A DNA stretch of 64,000 nucleotides. Origin: Paraburkholderia diazotrophica (GTDB lineage Bacteria > Pseudomonadota > Gammaproteobacteria > Burkholderiales > Burkholderiaceae). Both the position numbers and the translations under genes were made by a program. The notes under the pieces are model-generated. The model did no database searches. It was not told the origin of the DNA and worked only from the letters and a program-made list of their open reading frames with translations. The DNA lies in contig NZ_FNYE01000006.1 in assembly GCF_900108945.1 (NCBI RefSeq), positions 248,001 through 312,000 of the forward strand, read 5' to 3'. Shown here piece after piece: positions 55,668 through 64,000 of the stretch. Each line of letters opens with the position of its first letter. The stretch's first letter is position 1.

Positions 55668-57416
55668 TTGTCCTCGAATCGCAAGAAGCCGGAAGAGTTG
55701 CGCAGCTACCGCTGGTACGGCGTCAACGATCTCCGTTCGTTCGGCCATCGCTCGCGCACCGCGCAGATGGGCTATCACGCGTCCGACTACATGGGCAAGC
55801 CGGTGATCGCCGTGGTCAACACGTGGAGCGAGATCAACTCGTGCCACACGCACTTCAAGCAGCGCGTCGAGGAAGTGAAGCGCGGCATCTGGCAGGCGGG
55901 CGGCTTTCCCGTCGAGATGCCCGTGATGACCCTCGCCGAGCCGTTCCAGAAGCCGACCACGATGCTCTACCGCAACTTCCTCGCGATGGAGACGGAAGAG
56001 CTGCTCAAGTCGTATCCGTTCGACGGCTGCGTGCTGATGGGCGGCTGTGACAAGACCACGCCCGGCCTGCTGATGGGCGCGATCAGCATGGACCTGCCCG
56101 CCATCTTTCTGCCCGCCGGTCCGATGCTGCGCGGGAACTGGAACGGCCGCACGCTCGGCAGCGGGTCGGACACGTGGAAGTACTGGGCCGAGCTGCGCGC
56201 GGGCAAGATCACCGAGGACGAATGGAAGGGCATCGAGAGCGGCATCGCGCGTTCGCCGGGCCACTGCATGACGATGGGCACGGCATCGACGATGACGAGC
56301 GCGACGGAAGCGCTCGGCCTCACGCTGCCGGGCTTCTCGTCGATTCCCGCGGCGGATTCGCGGCACGCGCAGTACGCATCGCTGACGGGCCAGCGCATCG
56401 TCGAGATGGTGTGGACCGATCAGAAGCCGTCCGACATTCTCACCGCGAAGTCGTTCGATAACGCCATCACGACGGTGCTCGCGATGTCGGGTTCGACGAA
56501 CGCGATCGTGCACCTCGTGGCCGTCGCGCGGCGCGCGGGCATCGATCTGACGACGGCGCGCTTCGACGAGCTCGCGCGCGTGACGCCCGTGCTCGGCAAC
56601 ATCCGTCCCGCCGGCCAGTATCTGATGGAGGACCTCTATTACGCGGGCGGCCTGCGCGCGCTGCTCGTCGAACTGGGCGATCTGATCGACGGCACGCAGA
56701 TGACCGTCAACGGCAAGACGCTCGGCGAGAACATCGCGGGCGCGGAGATCTTCAACGACGACGTGATCCGCAAGCGCGGCAATCCCCTCGTCGAGCGCGA
56801 CGGTCTCGCCGTGCTGACGGGCAATCTCGCACCCGATGGCGCCGTGATCAAGCCCGCCGCGATGGAGCAGCATCTGCTGAAGCATCGTGGCCCGGCCGTC
56901 GTGTTCAAGGACTACAACGACATGGCCGCGCGCATCGACAGCGACGAGCTGGACGTAACGGCCGACTCGGTGATCGTGCTTCAGCATGCGGGCCCTGTCG
57001 GTGCGCCGGGCATGCCCGAGTGGGGGCAACTGCCGATTCCGCAGAAGCTGTTGAAGCAGGGCGTGCGCGACATGGTGCGTATCTCCGATGCACGGATGAG
57101 CGGCACCAGCTACGGCGCGTGCGTGCTGCACGTCGCGCCCGAATCGTTCGTCGGCGGGCCTCTCGCGCTCGTGAAGGACGGCGACATCATCGAACTCGAT
57201 GTGGCCGCGCGGCGCCTGCATGTCGAGCTCAGCGACGCGGAGCTGGCGAAGCGCAGGCAAGCATGGACGCCGCCGAAGCGTCCGTTCGAGCGCGGCTTCG
57301 GCGTCATGCATCAACTGCACGTCACGCAGGCGAACAAGGGCTGCGACTTCGACTTCCTCGAAGAAAAACTCGCGGCGTCGCCGGAAGCGAACCGCGATGA
57401 GCCGGAAATCCATTAA
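55668..57416 (+). CDS. IlvD/Edd-family sugar-acid dehydratase
   Basis: 582-aa dehydratase using a 2Fe-2S cluster and Mg2+. Cluster ligands are probably in NSCHTHF, GGCDKTTPG and GHCMTMGTAST. Length and the segment MLRGNWNGRTLGSG are nearer to L-arabonate/D-xylonate-type dehydratases than to IlvD of branched amino acid synthesis (subfamily inferred). The start codon is TTG at 55668, supported by AAGGAG six bases upstream. First gene of a cluster with an RraA-like aldolase, an MFS transporter and a LacI regulator. Confidence 0.92.
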   Translation: MSSNRKKPEELRSYRWYGVNDLRSFGHRSRTAQMGYHASDYMGKPVIAVVNTWSEINSCHTHFKQRVEEVKRGIWQAGGFPVEMPVMTLAEPFQKPTTMLYRNFLAMETEELLKSYPFDGCVLMGGCDKTTPGLLMGAISMDLPAIFLPAGPMLRGNWNGRTLGSGSDTWKYWAELRAGKITEDEWKGIESGIARSPGHCMTMGTASTMTSATEALGLTLPGFSSIPAADSRHAQYASLTGQRIVEMVWTDQKPSDILTAKSFDNAITTVLAMSGSTNAIVHLVAVARRAGIDLTTARFDELARVTPVLGNIRPAGQYLMEDLYYAGGLRALLVELGDLIDGTQMTVNGKTLGENIAGAEIFNDDVIRKRGNPLVERDGLAVLTGNLAPDGAVIKPAAMEQHLLKHRGPAVVFKDYNDMAARIDSDELDVTADSVIVLQHAGPVGAPGMPEWGQLPIPQKLLKQGVRDMVRISDARMSGTSYGACVLHVAPESFVGGPLALVKDGDIIELDVAARRLHVELSDAELAKRRQAWTPPKRPFERGFGVMHQLHVTQANKGCDFDFLEEKLAASPEANRDEPEIH

Positions 57417-57443
57417 CGCACTTCACGCAATAAGCCACTGAAA

Positions 57444-58181
57444 ATGACCGCATCCGAACAGCAGACCGTGAGCGCCGAAGCGCTCGAACAACTCCGCCAC
57501 GTCAGCACGGCGACGCTCACCACGCAACTCTTCAAGCGCGGCCTGCGCAACGTGTTCCTGCAAGGCGTCGCGCCGCTCGCGAAGCCCGCGCCGGGCGCGC
57601 CGAATCTCGTCGGCCCCGCATTCACGCTGCGCAATATTCCGGCGCGCGAAGACCTCGATCATGTCGGCGTCTTTCAGAACCCGGATCATCCGCAGCGCAA
57701 GGCCGTCGAGACGGCGCCGCCCGGCAGCGTGCTCGTGCAGGACTGCCGCGGCGAGCGCTCGGTCGCATCCGTCGGCTCGATTCTCGCGTTGCGGCTCGCG
57801 AAGCGCGGCGTCGCGGGCATGGTGTCCGACGGTCCCGTGCGCGACAGCGGCTCGATTTCCGAACTCGGCCTGCCGATCTGGTGCGCGGGCGCGAGCGCGC
57901 CGCTCAATCTCGCGAAGCATCACGCCGTCGACATGAACGTGCCGATCGCTTGTGGCGGCGTGCCCGTGTATCCGGGCGATATCGTCGTCGCGGATGTCGA
58001 TGGCGTCGTGATCGTGCCGCGCGAAATGGCCGAAGAAGTCGCGCGCGATTCGAGCGAGCAGGAACGGCTCGAAGCGTTCATCACGGAGCGCATCGCGCAG
58101 GGCAATCCGCTGCGCGGCAACTATCCGCCGAACGACGAAACGCTCGCCGCGTACGACGCGTGGCGCGAAGCACAGAAGTAG
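57444..58181 (+). CDS. RraA-like protein, putative HMG/CHA-type aldolase
   Basis: 245-aa protein of the RraA/class II pyruvate aldolase family. The active-site region GMVSDGPVRDSGSISELGLPIW contains the usual Asp/Arg cluster. In metabolic clusters such proteins cleave 4-hydroxy-4-methyl-2-oxoglutarate or similar 2-keto acids rather than bind RNase E. 27 bp after the dehydratase; it would act on the 2-keto-3-deoxy acid or a derivative (inference). Confidence 0.9.
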   Translation: MTASEQQTVSAEALEQLRHVSTATLTTQLFKRGLRNVFLQGVAPLAKPAPGAPNLVGPAFTLRNIPAREDLDHVGVFQNPDHPQRKAVETAPPGSVLVQDCRGERSVASVGSILALRLAKRGVAGMVSDGPVRDSGSISELGLPIWCAGASAPLNLAKHHAVDMNVPIACGGVPVYPGDIVVADVDGVVIVPREMAEEVARDSSEQERLEAFITERIAQGNPLRGNYPPNDETLAAYDAWREAQK

Positions 58182-58291
58182 CGCGGCAGAAGAAAGCGGC
58201 CGAAGCAAGGCGGCCGAAGCAAAGCGCCATCCGTCACGAACACAGCTTGAACAACGCGGCCCGCGCGCATGCAGCGGGCCCAGGAGACATC

Positions 58292-59617
58292 GTGAACACC
58301 GTCACTTCCGCGATCGACGAATCGCGCCTCATCAACCGGCTCGGGCTACGGCTCATGCCGTTGCTCGGCCTGCTGTATCTGGTCGCGTATATCGACCGCT
58401 CGAACATCAGCTTCGCGAAGCTGCAAATGCTCGGCAGTCTCGGGCTTTCCGAAGTGGCGTATGGACTCGGCGCATCGCTGTTCTTCATCGGCTATCTGAT
58501 CTTCGAGGTGCCGAGCAACGTCATGCTGCACAAGTACGGCGCGCCGAAGTGGATGGCGCGCATCATGTTCACGTGGGGCGTCGTGACGATCCTGCTCGCG
58601 TTCACGAAGAACGCGACGATGTTCTACGTGCTGCGCTTTCTGCTGGGTGCGTCGGAGGCGGGGCTCTATCCGGGCGTGATCTATTTCCTGACGCTGTGGT
58701 TTCCGCAACGGCATCGCGTGCGCATGCTCGGCTATTTCACGGTCGGCAGCAGCCTCGGCAACATGGTCGGCGCGCCGATCTGCGGATGGCTGCTCGACAA
58801 GGGCGGCTTCCTCGGCCTGCAAGGCTGGCAGCTCGTGTTCGTCGTCACGGGCATTCCGTCCGTGCTGCTGACGTTGGTCGTGCTGTATCTGCTGCCCGCG
58901 TCGCCGCGTGAAGCGACGTTCCTCTCGGATGACGAGAAAGCATGGCTCACGCGCACGCTCGAAACGGAAAGTGCGCAGGCCCGCAAGAACGCTGCGCATC
59001 ATGCATCGCTGCTGAGCGTGCTTGCCGAGCCGCGCGTGATCGGCATGGCGCTCTACTACATGATGCTGTCGATCTCCGTGTACGGCGTCAGCTACTGGCT
59101 GCCGACACTCGTGAAGGGTTTCGGCGTCAGCAACACGACGAACGGTTTCCTCAACATCATTCCGTGGCTGATGGCGACGATCGTGCTCGCATGGCTGCCG
59201 TCGAAACTGCGCGCGGGCAATCGCGCGATCATCGCGATGCTCGCGTCGGCGCTGCTCGGCATGGTGTTCTTTCTGTCCTCGGTGTTCATGCCGACCAATA
59301 CGCTGCGCTTCATCGCGCTGTGCTTCGGCGCGCCGTGCATGTATCTGCTGATCCCGTGTTTCTGGACGCTGCCGCCGAAGTTCCTGTTTGGCGCGCGCGC
59401 CGCGGCGGGCATCGCGGCGATCAATTCGCTCGGCAATATCGGCGGCTTCATCGCGCAGAACCTCGTGCCGTTCGTCAAGCAGACGACGGGCAGCACGCAG
59501 GCGCCGATGCTGATCCCCGCCACCTGCATGCTGATCTTCGCAATCGTGACGAGCTTCGTTCTGCGCCGTAGCGGCAACGCGGCGCGGAACGTGAGCAGCG
59601 CGCCCGTGACGGAGTGA
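58292..59617 (+). CDS. MFS transporter, anion:cation symporter type
   Basis: 441-aa inner-membrane carrier with 12 predicted helices. First segment LMPLLGLLYLVAYIDRSNISFAK, typical of the phthalate/tartrate/glucarate (ACS) family. The start is GTG at 58292, with CAGGAG six bases upstream. It most likely imports the sugar acid handled by the dehydratase. Confidence 0.93.
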   Translation: MNTVTSAIDESRLINRLGLRLMPLLGLLYLVAYIDRSNISFAKLQMLGSLGLSEVAYGLGASLFFIGYLIFEVPSNVMLHKYGAPKWMARIMFTWGVVTILLAFTKNATMFYVLRFLLGASEAGLYPGVIYFLTLWFPQRHRVRMLGYFTVGSSLGNMVGAPICGWLLDKGGFLGLQGWQLVFVVTGIPSVLLTLVVLYLLPASPREATFLSDDEKAWLTRTLETESAQARKNAAHHASLLSVLAEPRVIGMALYYMMLSISVYGVSYWLPTLVKGFGVSNTTNGFLNIIPWLMATIVLAWLPSKLRAGNRAIIAMLASALLGMVFFLSSVFMPTNTLRFIALCFGAPCMYLLIPCFWTLPPKFLFGARAAAGIAAINSLGNIGGFIAQNLVPFVKQTTGSTQAPMLIPATCMLIFAIVTSFVLRRSGNAARNVSSAPVTE

Positions 59618-59673
59618 GGCCGTTTCGAGGCATTGGCTACAATAGCCGCGCAAATTTTCGGGTGCACACATTC

Positions 59674-60738
59674 ATGCCGATCACCAAGCCAACCGACGCA
59701 TTGCTCGGGCTCAAGGACAGTGCAACGCCCGCGCGCCGCACGCGCGGCGGTCCGAAGGGCCTGCGCATCACGGATGTCGCGGCGCAGGCGGGCGTGTCGC
59801 CCATCACGGTATCGCGCGTGTTCAACAATCCCGCTTCCGTGGCGCCCGAAACGCTCGAACGCGTGCGCCAGGTGGTGCAGAAGCTCGGCTATGTGCCGAA
59901 CCGGCTCGCAGGCGGCCTGTCGTCGGCGCGCTCGCGGTTGATCGCGGCCATCGTGCCGACCATCGCGCACTCGCTGTTCTCCGAGACCATCCAGGTGTTC
60001 AGTGAGACGATGTCGCGCGCGGGCTATGAAGTGCTGCTCGCGCTGAGCGGCTACAGCGACACGAACGAAGAAAGCCTGCTCGATACCGTGCTGAGCCGCC
60101 GTCCCGAAGGTGTGCTGCTGACGGGGGTCGCGCATACCGATTCGTTGCGCGAGCGCTTGCGCAACGTCGGCATTCCCGTCGTCGAGACGTGGGACATGAC
60201 GGATACGCCCATCGACATGCTGGTGGGCTTTTCGCACTATCAGATCGGCGTAGCGGTGGCGGAGCGCTTTCTGTCGCGCGGCGTGAAGCGGCCCGCGCTG
60301 ATGTCGGCGAGCGATGCGCGTGCGCTCGCGCGCCGTGCCGGGTTCCGCGACCGGCTCGCGAAAGCGGGGATGACGGACGTCGCCGAAGTGATCGTCGAGC
60401 CGCCAAGCTCGCTGGCGACGGGCAAGACCGCGCTGCCGCAACTGCTCGAACGTGCGCCGCAAGTCGATGCCGTGTTTTGCGGCTCCGATCTGCTCGCGAT
60501 CGGCGCGCTGGGCGCGGCGAAGCGCCTCGGCCTCGACGTGCCGTCGCGGCTTGCGATTTGCGGCTTCGGCGATCTCGACTTCGCGTCGGAAACATCGCCG
60601 CAATTGACGACGGTGCGTGTCGACGGCACGCGCATCGGCGTGAGCGCCGCGCGGTTTCTGCTCGACCGGTTGAATGGGGTGCACGAGCCCGCGTTCGTCG
60701 ATGTGGGGTTTAGCGTGGTGGAGCGGGAATCGGCGTGA
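59674..60738 (+). CDS. LacI-family regulator of sugar-acid cluster
   Basis: 354-aa LacI/GalR regulator (GntR-like gluconate subgroup). HTH at about 30-60 (ITDVAAQAGVSPITVSRVFN), hinge-helix PNRLAGGLSSARS, and a periplasmic-binding-like effector domain. A palindrome GGCTA-CAA-TAGCC at 59635-59647, 27 bp upstream, overlaps a TACAAT -10-like hexamer and may allow separate regulation. Its operators are probably the two 14-mers before the dehydratase. Confidence 0.93.
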   Translation: MPITKPTDALLGLKDSATPARRTRGGPKGLRITDVAAQAGVSPITVSRVFNNPASVAPETLERVRQVVQKLGYVPNRLAGGLSSARSRLIAAIVPTIAHSLFSETIQVFSETMSRAGYEVLLALSGYSDTNEESLLDTVLSRRPEGVLLTGVAHTDSLRERLRNVGIPVVETWDMTDTPIDMLVGFSHYQIGVAVAERFLSRGVKRPALMSASDARALARRAGFRDRLAKAGMTDVAEVIVEPPSSLATGKTALPQLLERAPQVDAVFCGSDLLAIGALGAAKRLGLDVPSRLAICGFGDLDFASETSPQLTTVRVDGTRIGVSAARFLLDRLNGVHEPAFVDVGFSVVERESA

Positions 60739-60910
60739 TGAAGTCGGTCGGACTCTGTATCGAGTCACAATGACTCCTGTCGAACCGACTAACAGATATC
60801 GCAAGTCACTGTTTTTCAATACCTTGTTGTTGGCACAAAACGTGTGTAAGGGTTTACGCGGCCATACGATGCCGTAACTCTGTCAACACGAAACACGCAG
60901 GCCAACAAAC

Positions 60911-61297
60911 ATGTCACTGATCACCACGCTCAAACACGATCACGAAGAAATCTTCCGTTTGCTCGATGAATGCCGCGCGCTCGGCGTCGTCACCGACGAG
61001 GGGCGCCGCAAGCTCAGGCAGGTGCGCGGCGTTGTCGCCGCGCATCTGAAGCGCGAAGACGACAAGCTGTATCCCGCGATGCGCAAGCACGACGAGACGC
61101 GCGCGCTCGGCGAGATGTACGCGCAGGAGATGCGCGCGATTTCGTCGGAGATTCTCGGCTTTTTCGACAGACTGGAAAGCGGACGCTCGGGCCTCGAGTT
61201 CGCGCGTGAAATCGGCCGCGTGATCGCGCATCTGCGCCAGCGGATGACGCGCGAAGAAGTGCGCCTGTATCCCGCATTCGAGATGCACTGCGAGTAA
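60911..61297 (+). CDS. Hemerythrin HHE-domain protein
   Basis: 128-aa four-helix protein with diiron ligands in LKHDHEEIF, AHLKREDDKLYP and REEVRLYPAFEMH. Such proteins bind O2 or NO or help repair Fe-S clusters. 66 bp before nnrS on the same strand, which points to nitric oxide stress. Confidence 0.9.
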   Translation: MSLITTLKHDHEEIFRLLDECRALGVVTDEGRRKLRQVRGVVAAHLKREDDKLYPAMRKHDETRALGEMYAQEMRAISSEILGFFDRLESGRSGLEFAREIGRVIAHLRQRMTREEVRLYPAFEMHCE

Positions 61298-61363
61298 GCA
61301 CGTCGCGAGCGACGCAGCGAGCGCGCCGCGTCCCGTTCTACCGATGCCTGAAACGAGCGAATC

Positions 61364-62581
61364 ATGAAAATCGTCGAACCGCGTTCAACCTTCGTCCCGT
61401 TCCCCGAACGCCACCGGCCCGGGCGGCGCTTCGCAATGTTCAATCTCGGCTTTCGGCCGTTCTATCTGGCGGGCGCCGCCTTTGCGGCGCTTGCACTGAC
61501 CGTATGGCTGCTGATGCTCGCGGGCGTGCCCGTCAACGGCAACTACCTGCTGAGGATCGACCCGATCGGCTGGCACGCGCATGAAATGGTTTACGGATTC
61601 GCCGCGTCGATCGTCGCGGGCTTTCTGCTGACGGCCGTGCGCGCATGGACGGGCATGCAGACGACGAGCCATCGCTTGCTCGCCGCGCTTGCGCTGTTGT
61701 GGCTGTGCGCGCGCGTGCTGGTGTGGAGCGGGCCCGCCGTGCCCGCCGCGATCGTCGACAGCGCGTTTCTGCCCGCCGTCGCCTGCGTGCTGCTGCGCGT
61801 GCTGAAGAAAGCGGGCAACCGCCGCAACTATTTTCTCGTGCCCGTGCTGCTGGCTTTTGGCGCGCTTAATGTCGGATTTCATGTCCTCGTGCAGACGGGC
61901 CGGCCCGATCTCGCGCTGCGTTGCCTGTACGCGGCGGCGGGCATCGTCGTGCTGCTGGTCAGCGTGATCGGCGCGCGCGTGATCCCGATGTTCACGTCGA
62001 ACGCAATTCCTGGCTTCGTCACGCGCCGCTGGAAGCCCATCGAAACAATCGCCGCGCCGCTGACGCTCGCCGCGCTGTTCGCCGACGCAGCGGCCGTGCA
62101 TTCCTTCGTCATAGCGGTGTTGGCGTTCGCGGCCTGCGCGGTGCACTGCGTGCGCCTGATCGGCTGGCGCTCGTACAAGGTGCGCGGGCCCGCGATTCTG
62201 CTGATCCTGCACGTCGCCTATGCGTGGATGCCCGCCGGCTTCGCGCTGCTCGGCGCGAGCGCGCTCGGGTTCGTGCCGCATTCCGTTGCGTTGCACGCGT
62301 TCACGGCAGGCGTGATCGGCGGCGCGATCATCGCGATGATCACGCGCACGGCGCGCGGCCACACGGGCAGGCCGCTCGTCGCCGATAAGCGCGACGTTGC
62401 GAGCTATGCGCTCGTCACGCTGGGCTCGGCGTTGCGCGTCGTCGGTCCGTTGGTCGCGCCGGGTCTCTATCACCTGTGGATCTGGAGCGCGGGCCTGTGC
62501 TGGATCGCCGCGTTCGTCATCTACGCGCTCGCGTATGCGCTGCCGCTGATGCGTCCGCGTGAGGACGGCAAGCCGGGCTAG
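61364..62581 (+). CDS. nnrS: NnrS-family membrane protein
   Basis: 405-aa haem- and copper-containing membrane protein with about 12 hydrophobic segments. It starts with LGFRPFYLAGAAFAALAL, the typical first helix, and includes GWHAHEMVYGF and ARVIPMFTSNAIPG with conserved His and Arg. NnrS protects against nitric oxide stress. Paired with hemerythrin. No denitrification genes are in the window. Confidence 0.92.
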   Translation: MKIVEPRSTFVPFPERHRPGRRFAMFNLGFRPFYLAGAAFAALALTVWLLMLAGVPVNGNYLLRIDPIGWHAHEMVYGFAASIVAGFLLTAVRAWTGMQTTSHRLLAALALLWLCARVLVWSGPAVPAAIVDSAFLPAVACVLLRVLKKAGNRRNYFLVPVLLAFGALNVGFHVLVQTGRPDLALRCLYAAAGIVVLLVSVIGARVIPMFTSNAIPGFVTRRWKPIETIAAPLTLAALFADAAAVHSFVIAVLAFAACAVHCVRLIGWRSYKVRGPAILLILHVAYAWMPAGFALLGASALGFVPHSVALHAFTAGVIGGAIIAMITRTARGHTGRPLVADKRDVASYALVTLGSALRVVGPLVAPGLYHLWIWSAGLCWIAAFVIYALAYALPLMRPREDGKPG

Positions 62582-62615
62582 CGCGCTCTCGGCCCCGTCG
62601 ACAGCGCCGGCACCG

Positions 62616-64000
62616 TTACCCTTCGATCTTGAAGCGCGAAACGCCCGTGCGCAGCTGATTGGCGACGAGCGTCAGATCGTCGATTGCCTGCGACGACTGG
62701 CGAAGTGACTCCGCCGTCAGCTGCGCGGTCTCCGACAGTTGCGACAGCGCCTGCATGATCTGCCCGGCGCTCGCGGCCTGTGTCTGCATGCCTTCGTTGA
62801 CGAGTTGAACGCGCGGCGCGAGCGTCTGCACGTCGTGAATGATCTGCGATAGTTGTCCGCTCACCAGTTGCACATCGTGCATGCCGTGCCGCACTTCTTC
62901 GGACAACGCGCCCATGCCCGTCACGCACGCTGCCACGGCCGACTGGATCTCATTCATCCCGTGTTCGATGTCGTGAGCGGCGATGGCCGCCTGATCCGCG
63001 ACACGCCGTGTTTCCGCCACGACGACGGCAAACCTCCCACTATGTTCGCCGACCTTTTCCGCCTCGGTCGCCGCGTTCAGCGACTTCAGCGACAGCAGGT
63101 CGCTCTGATTCGCGACCTTCGCGATCGTCGCGATCGCCCGGTTGATGTTCACCGTCTTTTCGCTGAGGATCGCGAGCTTCGCGTTCAGCGAGTTCGCCGC
63201 TTCCATTGCGCTGCGCATCGTCGCTTCGATAGGCGCGAGGCCGCTCCGGCTCGTGTCCGCGCGCATCGCCGACTCCCCGGCGGCCACCGACAACTCGTTC
63301 ATCGCATGTGACAGATCGCGCGAAGCCGCGGCGATTTCCCGAGACGCCGCGCCGATCCCGGCCGTGGTCGCGGCCGTTTCGCTCGCCGTCGCGTGCTGCT
63401 CCCTCGACGTCGCCGCGATCTCGGCGACGGAAGTCGTCACTTGCAGCGACGACTTCTGCGCCTGCGCGACGAGGCTGTTGAGTTCCTCGGCCATCCGGTT
63501 GAAGCCGTCCTCGAGCGCGCCGAATTCGTCGCGGCGTCCGAGCCTCAGCCGCTGCGTGAGATTGCCCGTGCGTATCACGTTATGTACTTCGACGACACTC
63601 GACATCGGCACCGTGATCGCCCGGTACAGCGAATAGCCCGTCACGAGCGCGACGAGCAGCGTCACGCCGAGCGCCGTCGCGAGCGTGATTTCCATGCTCG
63701 TCACCGAATCGCGGATCGCTTTCGCGGAATCGTCGGCCTGTCCGCGGTTCTCGGTCACGAGTTCGTTCGCCGTGCGCTGCACGTTATTCCACGCGGGCGC
63801 AAGCTTGATGAACGCGGCCTGCGCATCGGGCTTCGCCGTGGCGGCAAGACGCATCGCTTCGTGTTGTTGCGGAAGGTACTGGTCCCACGCGGCCTTGAAA
63901 TCGCGAAAGTGCGCGCGGTCCTGGTCGCGAAAGAGCGTCGCCTGATATTCGGCCGACACCTGATCGAACTGGCGCATGATCGGCGGCAGGCGGTCGAGAT
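62616..64000 (-). CDS. Methyl-accepting chemotaxis protein, WspA-like, atypical tip (partial, 5' end outside window)
   Basis: At least 461 residues visible, ending at 62616; the frame stays open to base 64000, so the N-terminus is missing. A helical periplasmic domain, one TM (about VTSMEITLATALGVTLLVAL), HAMP, and an MCP signalling domain of the type seen in WspA-like receptors. The hairpin tip departs from the family: LLSLKSLNAATEAEKVGEHS instead of an LLSLNAAIEAEKAGEYG-like sequence, then GRFAVVVAETRRVADQ. The change includes a three-residue insertion made by a TCGCTGAA duplication near 63083-63100. Convergent with nnrS. Confidence 0.88.
   Translation of the reverse strand, partial: LDRLPPIMRQFDQVSAEYQATLFRDQDRAHFRDFKAAWDQYLPQQHEAMRLAATAKPDAQAAFIKLAPAWNNVQRTANELVTENRGQADDSAKAIRDSVTSMEITLATALGVTLLVALVTGYSLYRAITVPMSSVVEVHNVIRTGNLTQRLRLGRRDEFGALEDGFNRMAEELNSLVAQAQKSSLQVTTSVAEIAATSREQHATASETAATTAGIGAASREIAAASRDLSHAMNELSVAAGESAMRADTSRSGLAPIEATMRSAMEAANSLNAKLAILSEKTVNINRAIATIAKVANQSDLLSLKSLNAATEAEKVGEHSGRFAVVVAETRRVADQAAIAAHDIEHGMNEIQSAVAACVTGMGALSEEVRHGMHDVQLVSGQLSQIIHDVQTLAPRVQLVNEGMQTQAASAGQIMQALSQLSETAQLTAESLRQSSQAIDDLTLVANQLRTGVSRFKIEG

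Noticed and set aside
55314-57413. 699-residue open frame on the minus strand
   Set aside because: Antisense to the IlvD/Edd dehydratase, whose conserved motifs are unambiguous on the plus strand.
59092-60819. 575-residue open frame on the minus strand
   Set aside because: Antisense across the MFS and LacI genes; no domain and wrong codon pattern.

Overview
The window looks like chromosomal DNA of a Burkholderia sensu lato species (Paraburkholderia, Caballeronia or Burkholderia). Support comes from the high G+C content with strong third-position GC bias, a Burkholderia-type trimeric porin, benABCD, a lutACB-lldP lactate operon, SYLF and DUF4148 proteins, and many one- and two-component regulators. 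This is a judgement from protein content; no database was searched. I see no rRNA, tRNA, insertion sequence, phage or CRISPR. Both ends cut through genes (an MscS-type channel on the left, a chemoreceptor on the right).

Layout. 1-8.2 kb: MscS channel, NIPSNAP protein, sigma-54 activator, patatin phospholipase, NTF2-like protein and prolyl-4-hydroxylase-like dioxygenase. 8.3-14.7 kb: a divergent receiver/histidine-kinase pair, glycogen debranching enzyme GlgX, a SYLF lipoprotein and a second lone receiver. 15-16.5 kb: a two-lobed Asp/Glu racemase gene broken by an in-frame amber codon. 16.7-24.5 kb: diiron protein, alpha/beta-hydrolase-LuxR fusion, extended AI-2E-type transporter, MocR regulator and an epimerase-cupin operon. 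24.6-33.8 kb: porin, the benABCD operon with a divergent BenM-like LysR regulator, an orphan lipoamide-dehydrogenase-like flavoprotein and an AraC regulator. 34-41 kb: DUF4148 protein, glutaredoxin, NlpD-like lipoprotein, YceH, Mop-domain protein, EamA exporter and a FAD oxidase. 41-44.3 kb: Fiu/PiuA-type TonB receptor with PiuC. 44.3-50 kb: lldP, lutB, lutC, lutA (all minus) and divergent lutR. 50-55.4 kb: chemoreceptor, LysR/SDR pair, ZntB-like transporter and EthD protein. 55.6-60.7 kb: sugar-acid cluster (IlvD/Edd dehydratase, RraA-like aldolase, MFS transporter, LacI regulator). 60.9-64 kb: hemerythrin, NnrS and a divergent chemoreceptor.

How the genes fit together. Four catabolic or uptake modules carry their own regulator and readable operator candidates. 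benABCD has BenM-type boxes. lut has two copies of an 11-bp palindrome flanking lutR. The sugar-acid cluster has two near-identical LacI-type 14-mers upstream of the dehydratase. piuA-piuC has a Fur-like box. The rest is a mosaic of regulators, envelope proteins and stress functions.

I did not find a clear, wholly new multi-gene system. The observations most worth following up are the amber-split racemase, the enzyme-competent hydrolase-LuxR fusion, the paired lut operators, a convincing terminator pointing the wrong way for any gene beside the porin (candidate small RNA), a 14-bp-arm palindrome before the epimerase-cupin operon, 9-bp tandem repeats (one coding inside a signal peptide), and a chemoreceptor whose signalling tip is rearranged.
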